NCBI RefSeq assembly: GCF_001042615.1
Contig: NZ_AP012327.1
Span: 2,273,235-2,337,234 of the forward strand
Direction of reading: 5' to 3'
Source of the DNA: Bifidobacterium catenulatum subsp. kashiwanohense JCM 15439 = DSM 21854
GTDB lineage: Bacteria > Actinomycetota > Actinomycetes > Actinomycetales > Bifidobacteriaceae
DNA: 64,000 bases
The notes below the pieces were generated by a model. That model ran no database searches. It had not been told where the DNA came from and saw nothing but the letters and a program-made list of their open reading frames with translations. The position numbers and the translations under genes were made by a program. Of this stretch, positions 27,453-41,872 are shown one piece after another. The number at the start of each line of letters is the position of its first letter. Positions within the stretch are counted from its first letter, which is position 1.

Positions 27453-27783
27453 AGTTCTTCAGTCTATTCAACCATCGGATAAGCGCAAGAAGGTCCCTTA
27501 ACATTCCTGAGATCTGTCGGCGTACTGGAACTTTCAGTGGCCAGAACGATCCTCCCGCCGGGAAGGCCCGTAACCCCGAAGACCGGAACGCAAGCAGATA
27601 AAAAATAAGATTGATGGAGATGTTCTCGTCATCTTGCGTTGCCGTACTATCGTTTCGTGCAATGGACCATGGCACGGATTCGCGGCCGTTCCCGGCCTTC
27701 CCTTTTCTGGTCCGGCTTTGCCAAGCCGCCGTCCTGCCATGCCGGGCGGTTAATTGGAATGGCGATCATCCGCCCGGAAATAC

Positions 27784-27819
27784 GAAAAGATCCCCGGGAG
27801 CCAAGCTCCACCGGGGATC
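27784..27819 (-). terminator. terminator of the rRNA operon
   Basis: Arms GATCCCCGG / CCGGGGATC have TTTTCG on the minus strand, about 20 nt past the 5S 3' end. Confidence 0.85.
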
Positions 27820-27838
27820 CTCATATTCCTAAATTCAA

Positions 27839-27957
27839 TGCGGCGGCGCGCTACTCTCCCACACCCTCTCGAGTGCAGTACCATCGCCGCAGCCAGGCCT
27901 TAGCTTCCGGGTTCGGAAAGGGACCGGGCGTCTCACCTGGGCCATGACCACCGCAAA
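27839..27957 (-). rRNA. rrf: 5S ribosomal RNA
   Basis: The minus strand contains the conserved 5S segments CGCCCGGTCCC, TTCCGAACCCGGAAGCTAAG and GATGGTACTGCACTCG, in order. The ends pair (GCGGTGG with CCGCCGC). Boundaries are accurate to a few bases. Confidence 0.93.
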
Positions 27958-28168
27958 ACCACTCTGAACGGCCGACCCCACGGATCGGCCGGGAACGGAA
28001 CCGACCACGATTCCATCGTGGCGGTCCGGGAACCGGACAACGGACGCGAAGCAAATCAAACGCCTTACCGATCATCGTCATTGTGACCACAGGAAACAGC
28101 ATTCCCCGCCATCCAACGAGAAGAACCACCACAGGACGAGACCCAACCCACCAGACATGGATCGGAAA

Positions 28169-33233
<5,065 letters not shown>

Positions 33234-33905
33234 AACCTTTCATGAAGAGAACCAACATGTGACTCTCAAATAAGAAAATTGACATCCGTTTATAAGGAAA
33301 ACGGACTGTCCGCAAAAACCCCGTCCCGTTTGACCGGCCTCCCGGCACCCACACGCGAACAACACGCGCGGGCCGTAAGACGGACTGGCAATCATTGACT
33401 ATAAAGAAGTAGTACAAATACGCTCTTGAGTTCTCAAACCACCACCACTCACCCACCTCACGGAACCCCAACCAGGGAACCACTCGCCGAGCGGCAGCGA
33501 AGAGTCAATTTACACGAAACCGGCCACCCACGCAACCCGGGCATGCGGAAACCGCCGGGAAACGTTGGAAACACAACAATCCCTCGGCGTGTCGAAAACG
33601 GCCTCCGAACGGCCGCACGGCCAGTCTAGAACACGAAAACAACGACCACGTGAACCAAAAACAAACACCACACGACGCGTCACCGCCGCAACACCGCATA
33701 CATAACCGACTCATCAACCAACCAGCCATGTATTGGCCGAGAAAAATCCCAGACAAAACAGAACGATAAGGAAACAGGAGAAGAAGAAAACAAGCAAACA
33801 CAACCAGGCCACGCAACGCATGCCCGGATTCAATCTCACATAGCAAAGTTTGATTCCAAAAAACGGAGATACAGCAAAGACCCATATAAACCTGGCTGTG
33901 GTTGC
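33234..33905 (-). other. rRNA operon leader and promoter region
   Basis: No gene is seen. A boxA antitermination element, TTTGAGAACTCAAG, lies at 33425-33438 on the minus strand, about 190 nt before 16S, and matches the one in the 16S-23S spacer. I could not pick the promoter with confidence. Confidence 0.65.
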
Positions 33906-33908
33906 TCT

Positions 33909-33961
33909 GAAATACGGCGAGGGTCGCCGACTGGGGAAGTCGGCGACCCTTGATGTATTTC
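33909..33961 (-). terminator. long hairpin 3' of the GH3 remnant
   Basis: Arms AGGGTCGCCGAC / GTCGGCGACCCT (33920-33931, 33939-33950) are extended by GAAATAC / GTATTTC. It lacks a clear T run and lies between the GH3 remnant and the rRNA leader. Confidence 0.65.
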
Positions 33962-34007
33962 AGTTGTTATTCAGTTATTGATGTTGACCCACTAGAAGAA
34001 AGCGAAA

Positions 34008-35299
34008 TCAGGCGGAGACTTCAGCCTTGGCCTTCTTGCGATCCATGTAGCGCTTGATAGCCAGAGCCTCGAGTGCGATCGCCAGAACAGCGGTCACGCC
34101 CCAAGCCACGTACATGGCGGTCTTCCAGATCGGGGTATCGACCTTCGGCTCACCATCTGCATACTGCCAGCTGTTGGCGGCGGTGTACAGAATGTTGTGA
34201 GTAGCGGTACGCATGGCCTTCACGGAGGTTGCGGACTTGTCGGTGATGTGGTTGGTGTTCTTGGTGGTGGCCAGCATGGAATCGTTGCCGTTACGGATCT
34301 CCTGATCACCATTCTGGTAGCCGTAGCCGCCGAAGTAATCGGTCAGGACGAAGCCCTTGAAGCCCCACTCGTCACGGAGCACGGTGTTCAGCAGGTTGTT
34401 GGAGGCACCGGCATAGGTATAACCGATGTAGTTGAAGGAGCTCATCACGGCCTGTGCGCCGCCTTCCTTCCCGCTCATCTCGAACGGCTTGAGGTAGATC
34501 TCGCGGATGGCCTGCTCGTCCGCCCAGGTGCACACCATGTTGGTACGGTTGGTTTCCTGATCGTTCAGAGCGAAGTGCTTCATGAAGGAATACACGCCCT
34601 TCTCCTTAGCGCCGGCGATCTCGTTGGAAACCATAACACCGGAGAGCAGGGAGTCCTCAGAGAAGTACTCGAAGGTACGGCCGGAGAAAGCGCCACGGTG
34701 GATGTTCATAGCCGGAGCGTACCAACCAGCAACGTGCATGTCATGAGCCATGTCGCCGATCATCTCGCCGAACTGCTTGGCCAGATCCTTGTTCCAAGTG
34801 CAGGCGAATGCGGTGGAAGCCGGGAAGCCGATGGAGCCAACGCCGGTGAAGTTGTTGTTCAGCGAGGCTGGACCGTCAGCATCGGTGAGCTGGATCTTGC
34901 CGACGGTGTCGCCAGTGTTGGTGACGGTCACATCAAACGTGACCTTGTCGAAGTTCTTGGTGACCAGGTCAATCAGTCGCGCTCAGTCTTGCTCAGCTGC
35001 AGGAAATGCCCACCATCCTGAAAGTCATCATAATCCTTGGAGTTGTTCTTGTAGGTAATGGTTCCGGCCTTCTTGTTGCTCAGCGGCAGGTTGGAATCAT
35101 CATTCTTCAGCATGGTGATAGCTTCCGACTGCACTTCCTTGGCCAGCTCATTAGCCTTGGAAACAGTAGCGTCAGACAGCATGTACTTCGTGAGTGTCGC
35201 GTTGTTGAGCAGCGTCGCCAGCGGACCGGACAGCATCATGGAAACCGCGTAACGCTGCCCCGCGTCGCATGATTTCCAGAAGTGAAGACACTTCTTCAT
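34008..35299 (-). pseudogene. decayed GH3 beta-glucosidase-like gene
   Basis: The pieces come from a circularly permuted glycoside hydrolase family 3 protein of the type with the C-domain first. The 5' part (34973-35299) carries EVQSEAITMLKNDDSNLPLS and HFLQLSKTERD. The frame then breaks near 34975; restoring one C (GACTG to GACCTG) would continue as LIDLVTKNFDKV. Next, FDVTVTNTGDTVGK from the FnIII-like region is joined directly to LTDADGPASLNNNFTGVG of the barrel, so at least one in-frame deletion exists. The barrel keeps KHFALNDQETNR and GFVLTDYFGGYGY (nucleophile Asp) and ends in a membrane helix and KRYMDRKKAKAE. Expected family length is over 800 residues; about 430 remain. Non-functional as an enzyme. 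Confidence 0.85.
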
Positions 35300-35646
35300 G
35301 TCGATATCTCGATTTCACTAAAATCCGCGGAAAAAGTACTCTGATTTTTCCCAGCCTGTCGTTTCGCGTGCATAATCTGCATACCACTTGCGCATGCAAA
35401 ACGACCGTTCGTGCACATATGATTCCGTTACACGCATGCATATGGAACAATATGCGTTCTTTCGCGGATTGACCGTCAATCGTTGATTTGCCTACTGTCG
35501 ACTGCCGATTTGATGACCGGATATCGTTGCCATATTACGGAAAAACGTCGCCCTAATTGCAACTCAACTGCGCAATCGCATTTTTATGATGATTTTTGCG
35601 CGCTGAAGCGAGCTATTCCAACAGCAACCTGCGTAAGGCAAGTACC

Positions 35647-37716
35647 ATGGGTTCCATGAGCGACTTAAGCGCATTGAATCTGGAGGCGGGCAGCCTCGTT
35701 GGCGGATATACGTTGATTTCACGGCTTGGATCGGGGGCAATGGGATCGGTCTGGCGTGTGCGCGATGACGGCGGACACCAGTATGCGATGAAGATCTTGC
35801 GCGATTCCCTTGCCGAGGAAGATGCATCCGGCGAGCGTTCCCGCGATCAGCTGACCGCACGCGAGCGCCTGCGCAGGGAGGCGATGGCGCTGCAGAAAGT
35901 GCGTCATCCAGGCGTGTGCGGCATTGTGGATATGGAATTGGATGATGCTCTGGCCTTCATTGTGACCGAGCTGATCGATGGCAAGAATCTGCGTGAGGAT
36001 GTGCGAGCCAACGGCCGGTATGTGGGCGACGATCTGGAACGGTTGGGACGCAAGCTGATCGAGGCGGTGAAGGCCGTGCATGCGGCCGGTATTGTGCACC
36101 GCGATATCAAACCGACGAATGTGATGGTGTCGAATACCGGACCGGTGTTGGTGGATTTCGGTATTGCCATGGGCGAGGGCGAAAGCCATGTGACGCGCAC
36201 GGGTTTGGTTATGGGCACTCCGGGATTCATCGCACCGGAAATCATTGATGGCGCGGAATCCGATGAGATGAGTGACTGGTGGTCGGTAGCGAGCGTGCTG
36301 GCGTTTGCCGCTACCGGCGAACCGGTGTTCGGCACGAAGCCGATGATGGCCGTGTTGGAGCGTGCCGCTGCGGGAAACGCGAATTTGGTCGGGCTTCCGG
36401 CGGGAACCATGGCCGCGTTCCGTTCAGCGTTGAATCCGGATCGTACGAAACGTTGCACGCCCGACGAATTATTGCAAGCGATTGCGTTGGATGCGTTGAA
36501 TCCGCAAGCTTGGGATGCTGCGGATACCGCTTCGGATTCGGGTTCCACTGCCGGCATATCGGAGGCGATGCCCCCTTTTGCTGAATCGCCTGATAATCCA
36601 CGAGAGCTTTGGCGGGCGCTGGATCATGTAACGGGCGAAGACGCCATCGGGACGCGCACATTGCCGCAATTCGTTGAGGCCACACAGACAATCGGCACAA
36701 CCGGTATTGCTGACATAACCGATACTGTTATTGCCGATGCGTCCGATGCCGACACCTCGGTCATGGATATCAACGCACATACCACGACGATTCCTCTTGG
36801 CACCGGCACGCGCGTGCTGCCTGTCATGCTGCCTGTCGATAGCGGAGATACCAGCGTGCTGCCGCAAGATGCGCCACAGGACGCACCGCAATCCACGCGG
36901 GTGATGCCGGTGCAGGATGCGTGGAATCCCACTCAAGAAGCCACACAAATCGATCCGGCCATCAAACCGGCGTTACAACGCATTGCCAACCAACGACCAC
37001 CGGCGGTAATACCGAATGCGTCGGTTGAAAAGGCGCAAAACGTGCAGGCGCAAGACATACCAACGTCCACTATGCCAGTTATGCCGGCCACTCCGATTAC
37101 GCAGGCGTCCCCAGCGGCCCCGTTCAACCTGAATGCGCCGCAACCGCCGAATCCGGCCGACGTGCTTCGTGGCGAACTGTTGAGCCGAGGCACGCTCCTC
37201 TGCGCGCTTCTGGCCATTCCTGTGGCGTTGTTCGGCTTGTTCTCGACTTGGCTGGCCTGGGCTGCGGGTGCACTACTGGCTTGGCTGCTCGCCACCATCG
37301 GATTCAATATGGAAGCGCAGCTGGAGCGTGAAGGCCGCCGTGGAGGCAACCGAAAAGCCTCCGACTGGTTTGCACGCGCGGCCACGCTGCCTTGGCATGT
37401 GCTCAAAGGGTTGGGCTATGCGGTGCTACGCGCATTGATCATGGCCGCGATCGCCACATTGGGATTGGCGATCGCCACAGTCGCGCTGCAATTACCGTTC
37501 GCCATGGTGGATACCTCGATATTCGGATTCACGATTCCACTGCCGACTTGGATTGAAGGACCGGTTTCGCAAAGCGGTGTCGTACAAGCCGGCTGTTGCG
37601 CCATCGGTTGGCTGATATGCGCTCTCACTCCAGGGGCTCTGGCGCTGCGATTGGGAGCTGGAACGCTACGTGGCCGCCCGAAATCCAGCACTCCTGCGGA
37701 ATCGTATGAAATGTAG
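35647..37716 (+). CDS. membrane-associated serine/threonine protein kinase
   Basis: This 689-residue protein has an N-terminal Hanks-type kinase domain (residues 20-285): GSGAMGSVWRV glycine loop, the Lys in YAMKIL, HRDIKPTNVMV catalytic loop, DFGIAMGEG metal loop, GTPGFIAPEI activation segment. All key residues are present, so it should be active. A 240-residue Pro/Thr/Ala-rich linker follows, then three to four hydrophobic helices (about 520-680). The ATG with AAGG upstream was chosen; a TTG 17 codons earlier lacks a site. There is no PASTA domain, so it is not a PknB orthologue. Nothing recognisable is in 35300-35646. Confidence 0.9.
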   Translation: MGSMSDLSALNLEAGSLVGGYTLISRLGSGAMGSVWRVRDDGGHQYAMKILRDSLAEEDASGERSRDQLTARERLRREAMALQKVRHPGVCGIVDMELDDALAFIVTELIDGKNLREDVRANGRYVGDDLERLGRKLIEAVKAVHAAGIVHRDIKPTNVMVSNTGPVLVDFGIAMGEGESHVTRTGLVMGTPGFIAPEIIDGAESDEMSDWWSVASVLAFAATGEPVFGTKPMMAVLERAAAGNANLVGLPAGTMAAFRSALNPDRTKRCTPDELLQAIALDALNPQAWDAADTASDSGSTAGISEAMPPFAESPDNPRELWRALDHVTGEDAIGTRTLPQFVEATQTIGTTGIADITDTVIADASDADTSVMDINAHTTTIPLGTGTRVLPVMLPVDSGDTSVLPQDAPQDAPQSTRVMPVQDAWNPTQEATQIDPAIKPALQRIANQRPPAVIPNASVEKAQNVQAQDIPTSTMPVMPATPITQASPAAPFNLNAPQPPNPADVLRGELLSRGTLLCALLAIPVALFGLFSTWLAWAAGALLAWLLATIGFNMEAQLEREGRRGGNRKASDWFARAATLPWHVLKGLGYAVLRALIMAAIATLGLAIATVALQLPFAMVDTSIFGFTIPLPTWIEGPVSQSGVVQAGCCAIGWLICALTPGALALRLGAGTLRGRPKSSTPAESYEM

Positions 37717-37876
37717 TGAAAACCAAGAATCGGCAAACGTTCGCAATCCTCAGAAAAACATCAGACAATCGCACGTAGTATGACAACGTAAGCTTTTACG
37801 AAATACTTCATTCAGCGATAGCACGCCCACACTACTATGGTGCGCAACAAACGATGAAACATCGAAAGGAATGTGG

Positions 37877-38860
37877 ATGGCCCAGAACAGTAAGGATGCG
37901 CAGAAGCGCGCCAGCCGCGCCGAGCGTAGGGCCGCTGAGGCCGCGGCCATGAAGGCCCGCGCCGAACAGATGGAAAAGGAACGCAAGCAGCAGACCATCA
38001 TCGGCGCCATCGTGGTGGCCGTACTGGTGATCCTGGTGGCGATCGGCGCGTTCACCGTGTATCACAACATGCACAAGAATGCCAAAACCCAGGCTCCCAC
38101 CCAAACCGTGGAAGAGGCATACGACAAGCTGCAGAAGGTCAAAAACACGCCAAAGCTCGTCGACGACAAGGGCGGACTGCTGATTTCGAAGAATGGTTAC
38201 GGCAAGTCCGTCGACGGCGCTCCGACGGTCGCGATCTACATGGACTTCCTGTGCCCGGGTTGCGGCAACCTGCATCGTCAGCTTGATGCGGATCTGCAGA
38301 AGATGGTCGATGCGGGGCAGATCAATCTTGACTTGCATTTCATGGCGTTCCTGGATGGATGGTCCACTGACGAATATTCGAGCCGTGCCGCGAATGCCGC
38401 AATCTACTTGGCAGAACATGACAGCAATCCGACGCACCTGATCACGTTCATGGAAAAAATGTACGCCGAAGATTTCCAGCCTGAGGAAAGCTCGAACTAC
38501 AAGTCAGTCAGCGATGATCAGATCAAGGAACAGATGATCGCCTCGGGAGTTTCCGAGGATGTGGCGAACAAGGCGTTCGGTCGCGACTACCAGGATTGGC
38601 TTGACGCCATCGACACCTATACGCCGAAGCGTTCCGAACTGTGGAACGCGTCCGGAACCTACAAAGACAGCATGACCACCCCAACGGTGACCATAAACGG
38701 CAAGTTCTGGAATATGAACCAGCTGAGCACCGCGCAGGAGACCATCGAGGAAGGCTTGCTGGAGGCCATCGGAATCAATTCAGACGATATTGGAAAGGAA
38801 GGCGTAATGCCCTCCATCGGCTCCGACAAGGATCCGATCTCCAACACCACTGGCGAGTGA
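37877..38860 (+). CDS. membrane-anchored DsbA-like thioredoxin-fold protein
   Basis: This 327-residue protein has a basic, Ala-rich cytoplasmic N-terminus (1-35), one membrane helix (IIGAIVVAVLVILVAIGAF, about 40-60), and an extracellular DsbA-type domain with the CPGC active site (YMDFLCPGCGNLH). The distal TPTVTINGKFW supplies the cis-Pro loop. ATG with AAAGGA 6 nt upstream was chosen; the ATG two codons earlier is too close to that site. It probably acts in disulfide formation or reduction outside the membrane. It follows the kinase gene with 160 bp between. Confidence 0.9.
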   Translation: MAQNSKDAQKRASRAERRAAEAAAMKARAEQMEKERKQQTIIGAIVVAVLVILVAIGAFTVYHNMHKNAKTQAPTQTVEEAYDKLQKVKNTPKLVDDKGGLLISKNGYGKSVDGAPTVAIYMDFLCPGCGNLHRQLDADLQKMVDAGQINLDLHFMAFLDGWSTDEYSSRAANAAIYLAEHDSNPTHLITFMEKMYAEDFQPEESSNYKSVSDDQIKEQMIASGVSEDVANKAFGRDYQDWLDAIDTYTPKRSELWNASGTYKDSMTTPTVTINGKFWNMNQLSTAQETIEEGLLEAIGINSDDIGKEGVMPSIGSDKDPISNTTGE

Positions 38861-39012
38861 TTAGCCCCACTCAATCCTCATAATCGAAAAATAATGCCCC
38901 CTACTCGCCAGCGTGTCAGCCAAAACGCAGTTCTAAGTTGACGGCATCGGGCACGCTGGTTACTCTATTCAATCGTTGCCATTTTTATGCATTATGCTAG
39001 AAAGCGGCACAA

Positions 39013-39086
39013 GCCTCCTTAGCTCAGATGGCCAGAGCGGCCGCCTTGTAAGCGGCAGGTCGTCGGTTCGATCCCGACAGGAGGCT
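39013..39086 (+). tRNA. tRNA-Thr (anticodon UGU)
   Basis: It is a full cloverleaf: acceptor GCCTCCT / AGGAGGC, D arm with AGCTCAGATGG, anticodon stem GCCGC / GCGGC around loop CTTGTAA (anticodon TGT), and T arm GTCGG-TTCGATC-CCGAC. CCA is not encoded. Confidence 0.96.
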
Positions 39087-39246
39087 CGAAACCCGTTTCA
39101 ACGGGCTTTGACCTCTTACCATGGGTAAGTGATCCAGAAGCCTTCCCCCAACTTATGGCTTCTGGCGACCGGACGAGGCTTCCCCCAACCTGCCTTGTCC
39201 GGACAGGGGGCAGGACATCCCCTTCTCTCCTGCCCCCCTTTTTCTT
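39087..39246 (+). ncRNA. candidate small RNA with two C-rich-loop hairpins and a terminator
   Basis: Hairpin 1 has a perfect 9-bp stem CCAGAAGCC / GGCTTCTGG (39134-39142, 39157-39165) with loop TTCCCCCAACTTAT. Hairpin 2 has stem CCGGACGAGGC / GCCTTGTCCGG (39169-39179, 39192-39202, one G-U) with a loop around TTCCCCCAACC. A strong terminator follows at 39206-39246. Both loops present CTTCCCCCAAC, complementary to Shine-Dalgarno-like GGGGGAAG. It could be processed from the tRNA-Thr transcript or have its own promoter. Inferred from structure only. Confidence 0.55.
39206..39246 (+). terminator. Rho-independent terminator downstream of tRNA-Thr
   Basis: Arms GGGGGCAGGA / TCCTGCCCCC are followed by CTTTTTCTTT. 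Confidence 0.9.
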
Positions 39247-39362
39247 TATTCCTTTTCCTCGAAAATGTGGCGGTATAGATAAAACCAGCGGACCCCATGC
39301 CATTCGTCCCGATCTGACCGTTACAATGACGGCGATGTAGACAGTCGCTGGAAAGAGGACGT

Positions 39363-40868
39363 ATGACGAGAAGGTGGACCCCCCGGAGATTTGTGACGCT
39401 TCGGCGTGTTCGTGTGACGGCATGCGTGGTCTCATTGACACTCGCCTCGATGCTCGCATTCGGCGTAGGCGCGCGCAAAACCGTAGCTCTGACCATCGAT
39501 GGCGAAACCACCACCGTAACCACATACGCAATGAGCGTCGACCGTCTGCTGCAGGAACGCGGTGTGAAGGTCAAAACGCATGATCTTGTGGAATCCACCA
39601 GCCCCACCAGCATGCTGAGCAACCATGACGTGGTTACGGTACGAAGCGCCTACCAGACCACCATCACCATCAACGGGCAGGAAGTGCCTTTCTGGACAGT
39701 GGCGACCAGCGCCGAACAGCTAATCGGCTTTTTCGAACAAAACGAAGCAGACGCGGCAAAAGTCACCGTCAGTATCGACAACGTGTACAACAAACTCACC
39801 GGCGGACTGATCATCAACCAAAACGGACCGGTCACCGTCATCTCAGACGGGCAAAGCTCCGAAGCGCCAAATGGCAAACTGCCGGCGGCCTCCATTCTTG
39901 ACTCCAAAGGCATCACGCTAAACAAGGAGGATCGCGTCAGCGTCGAAAAAGACAACGGCGAAACAATTCTGCGCGTCCGCCGCGTGACGCACGGCGAGGA
40001 GACACGCACGAAAGCGGTGCCATTCGGCACGCAAACCATCATCGACCCCAGTCTGCAGCCTGGCGAAGTCGTAGTCAGGCAGGAAGGCGAGGAAGGCGAA
40101 ATTCAGCAAACGTACGACGTCACGTATGTGGATGGCGAGAAGGAAAGCGAGACGCTAACCAACGAAACGACCACAAAAATCGCCCTTGACCGGATCGTCG
40201 CAGTAGGACCGGCAGCATCTTCCGACGATTCGGGGTCGGATGGCGGATCCGGCAATTCCGGAGATGCTGGCAATTCCGACAATTCCGGGAAAAACGATAA
40301 TTCGGATAAGAACAGCAATTCCGATAATTCCGACAAGAAAAACGATTCGAACAATAATTCCGACAATACGGACAATTCGGGCGACAACAAGAAAGACGAC
40401 AGCACGAAGGACGATTCCGGATCGAAGACGGACCCGGATCCGACACCAACTCCAGACCCGACCCCCACGCCGAATCCGACGCCCACGCCGAATCCGACCC
40501 CTACGCCCACCCCGACACCGCAACCTTCCGATCCTTCAGCGGGATGCCGCCTCTACCACCCCTCCCCCGCGCAGGCACAGGTCTACGCGGCCGGAGCCGC
40601 GGCGCAATATGGCTGGACCGGACAAAACTGGACCGATCTGGTGAAACTGTGGACCCGCGAATCGAGCTGGCTGTGGTATGCGGAAAACGCATCTTCCGGA
40701 GCTTACGGCATCCCGCAATCGCTTCCAGGCAGCAAAATGGCGGCATTCGGCGCACACTGGCGTGACGATGCGGCCGTACAGATCGACTGGGGCCTAAGCT
40801 ACATCGCGCAACGCTACGGCAGCCCATCGAAGGCATGGGAGCATTCCGAACAAGTTGGATGGTATTAA
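39363..40868 (+). CDS. RpfB-like cell-wall protein with DUF348, G5 and transglycosylase-like domains
   Basis: This 501-residue exported protein has a basic N-terminus and a signal/anchor helix (about 18-36). DUF348-type (YabE/RpfB) repeats lie at about 38-180. A G5 domain (about 205-275) includes FGTQTIIDPSLQPGEVVVRQEG. A 110-residue linker of Ser/Asn/Asp then Pro-Thr repeats follows. The C-terminus (about 400-501, WTRESSWLWYAENASSGAYGIPQSLPG) is a lysozyme-like transglycosylase fold with a candidate catalytic Glu in WTRESSW. The gene order rpfB-rsmA-ispE is conserved in actinobacteria. It likely cleaves peptidoglycan during growth. Confidence 0.87.
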   Translation: MTRRWTPRRFVTLRRVRVTACVVSLTLASMLAFGVGARKTVALTIDGETTTVTTYAMSVDRLLQERGVKVKTHDLVESTSPTSMLSNHDVVTVRSAYQTTITINGQEVPFWTVATSAEQLIGFFEQNEADAAKVTVSIDNVYNKLTGGLIINQNGPVTVISDGQSSEAPNGKLPAASILDSKGITLNKEDRVSVEKDNGETILRVRRVTHGEETRTKAVPFGTQTIIDPSLQPGEVVVRQEGEEGEIQQTYDVTYVDGEKESETLTNETTTKIALDRIVAVGPAASSDDSGSDGGSGNSGDAGNSDNSGKNDNSDKNSNSDNSDKKNDSNNNSDNTDNSGDNKKDDSTKDDSGSKTDPDPTPTPDPTPTPNPTPTPNPTPTPTPTPQPSDPSAGCRLYHPSPAQAQVYAAGAAAQYGWTGQNWTDLVKLWTRESSWLWYAENASSGAYGIPQSLPGSKMAAFGAHWRDDAAVQIDWGLSYIAQRYGSPSKAWEHSEQVGWY

Positions 40869-40942
40869 ACAACGCCGATCGCAACAATACGCAAACGTAA
40901 CAACGCACACTTTTTCATACCAGTTGAACGGATAATGAGGTA

Positions 40943-41872
40943 ATGACAGAAAACGCGAACGAAACCAACGAAACCGACGAAACTATGCAAGGCCGCCTGT
41001 TGGGGGCTGCTGACATTCGCCGTATCGCAGCCGAGGCCGGTATCAGCCCGACAAAAAAATTCGGGCAGAATTTCGTAATCGACCCGGGCACGGTTCGTCG
41101 CATCGTGCGCGAGGCGGGTGTGACCGCCGACGATCATGTGCTGGAAGTCGGACCTGGATTGGGTTCGCTGACATTGGCGATTTTGGAAACTGGGGCGACG
41201 ATGACCGCCGTGGAGATCGACCCGCCCGTTGCGGAACGACTGCCCGGCACCATCGCCGAATTCATGCCGGATGCGGTGGATCGTTTCCGTGTAGTCAACC
41301 GTGATGCACTGACCGTAACGCCGGAAAATCTACCTGATTTCAATAATGACGATTCGTTCACGCTCGTCGCAAATCTGCCATACAACGTGGCCACGCCGAT
41401 TCTGCTGACGCTGCTGGAACGTTTCGACAATCTCGGAACTTTTCTGGTGATGGTGCAGAAGGAAGTCGCGGACCGACTGAGTGAAAAGCCCGGTTCAAAG
41501 ATCTACGGCACTCCAAGCGTGAAGCTCGCATGGTACGGCACCGCGGGACGCGTGGGCATTATCGGGCGCAATGTGTTCTGGCCGGCACCGAATGTGGATT
41601 CCGCGCTGGTGCTGTTCAAACGATACGAGGGCGGGCACACACCTTCCGCCAATAATCCCGACGGTTCCGTGGTAGATCGCGAAACCGTGTTCCGTCTCAT
41701 CGACGCCGCGTTTGGGCAGCGCCGCAAAACCCTGCATGCCGCGTTGAAGAAAATCGTACCTTCCGAAGCGTTTGAGCGGGCAGGCATCGATCCGACGCGA
41801 CGTGGCGAGACGCTTACCATTGACGAATTCGTGGCACTGGCACGCGCCATAGGCGAGGTGCCGGAAGCATGA
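40943..41872 (+). CDS. rsmA: 16S rRNA dimethyladenosine transferase KsgA/RsmA
   Basis: This 309-residue SAM-dependent enzyme dimethylates the two adjacent adenines in helix 45 of 16S rRNA. The motifs are KKFGQNFVID at the N-terminus, VLEVGPGLGSLTLAIL (SAM binding), and the catalytic NLPYNVATPILL. The last four bases overlap the ispE start (ATGA). Confidence 0.96.
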   Translation: MTENANETNETDETMQGRLLGAADIRRIAAEAGISPTKKFGQNFVIDPGTVRRIVREAGVTADDHVLEVGPGLGSLTLAILETGATMTAVEIDPPVAERLPGTIAEFMPDAVDRFRVVNRDALTVTPENLPDFNNDDSFTLVANLPYNVATPILLTLLERFDNLGTFLVMVQKEVADRLSEKPGSKIYGTPSVKLAWYGTAGRVGIIGRNVFWPAPNVDSALVLFKRYEGGHTPSANNPDGSVVDRETVFRLIDAAFGQRRKTLHAALKKIVPSEAFERAGIDPTRRGETLTIDEFVALARAIGEVPEA

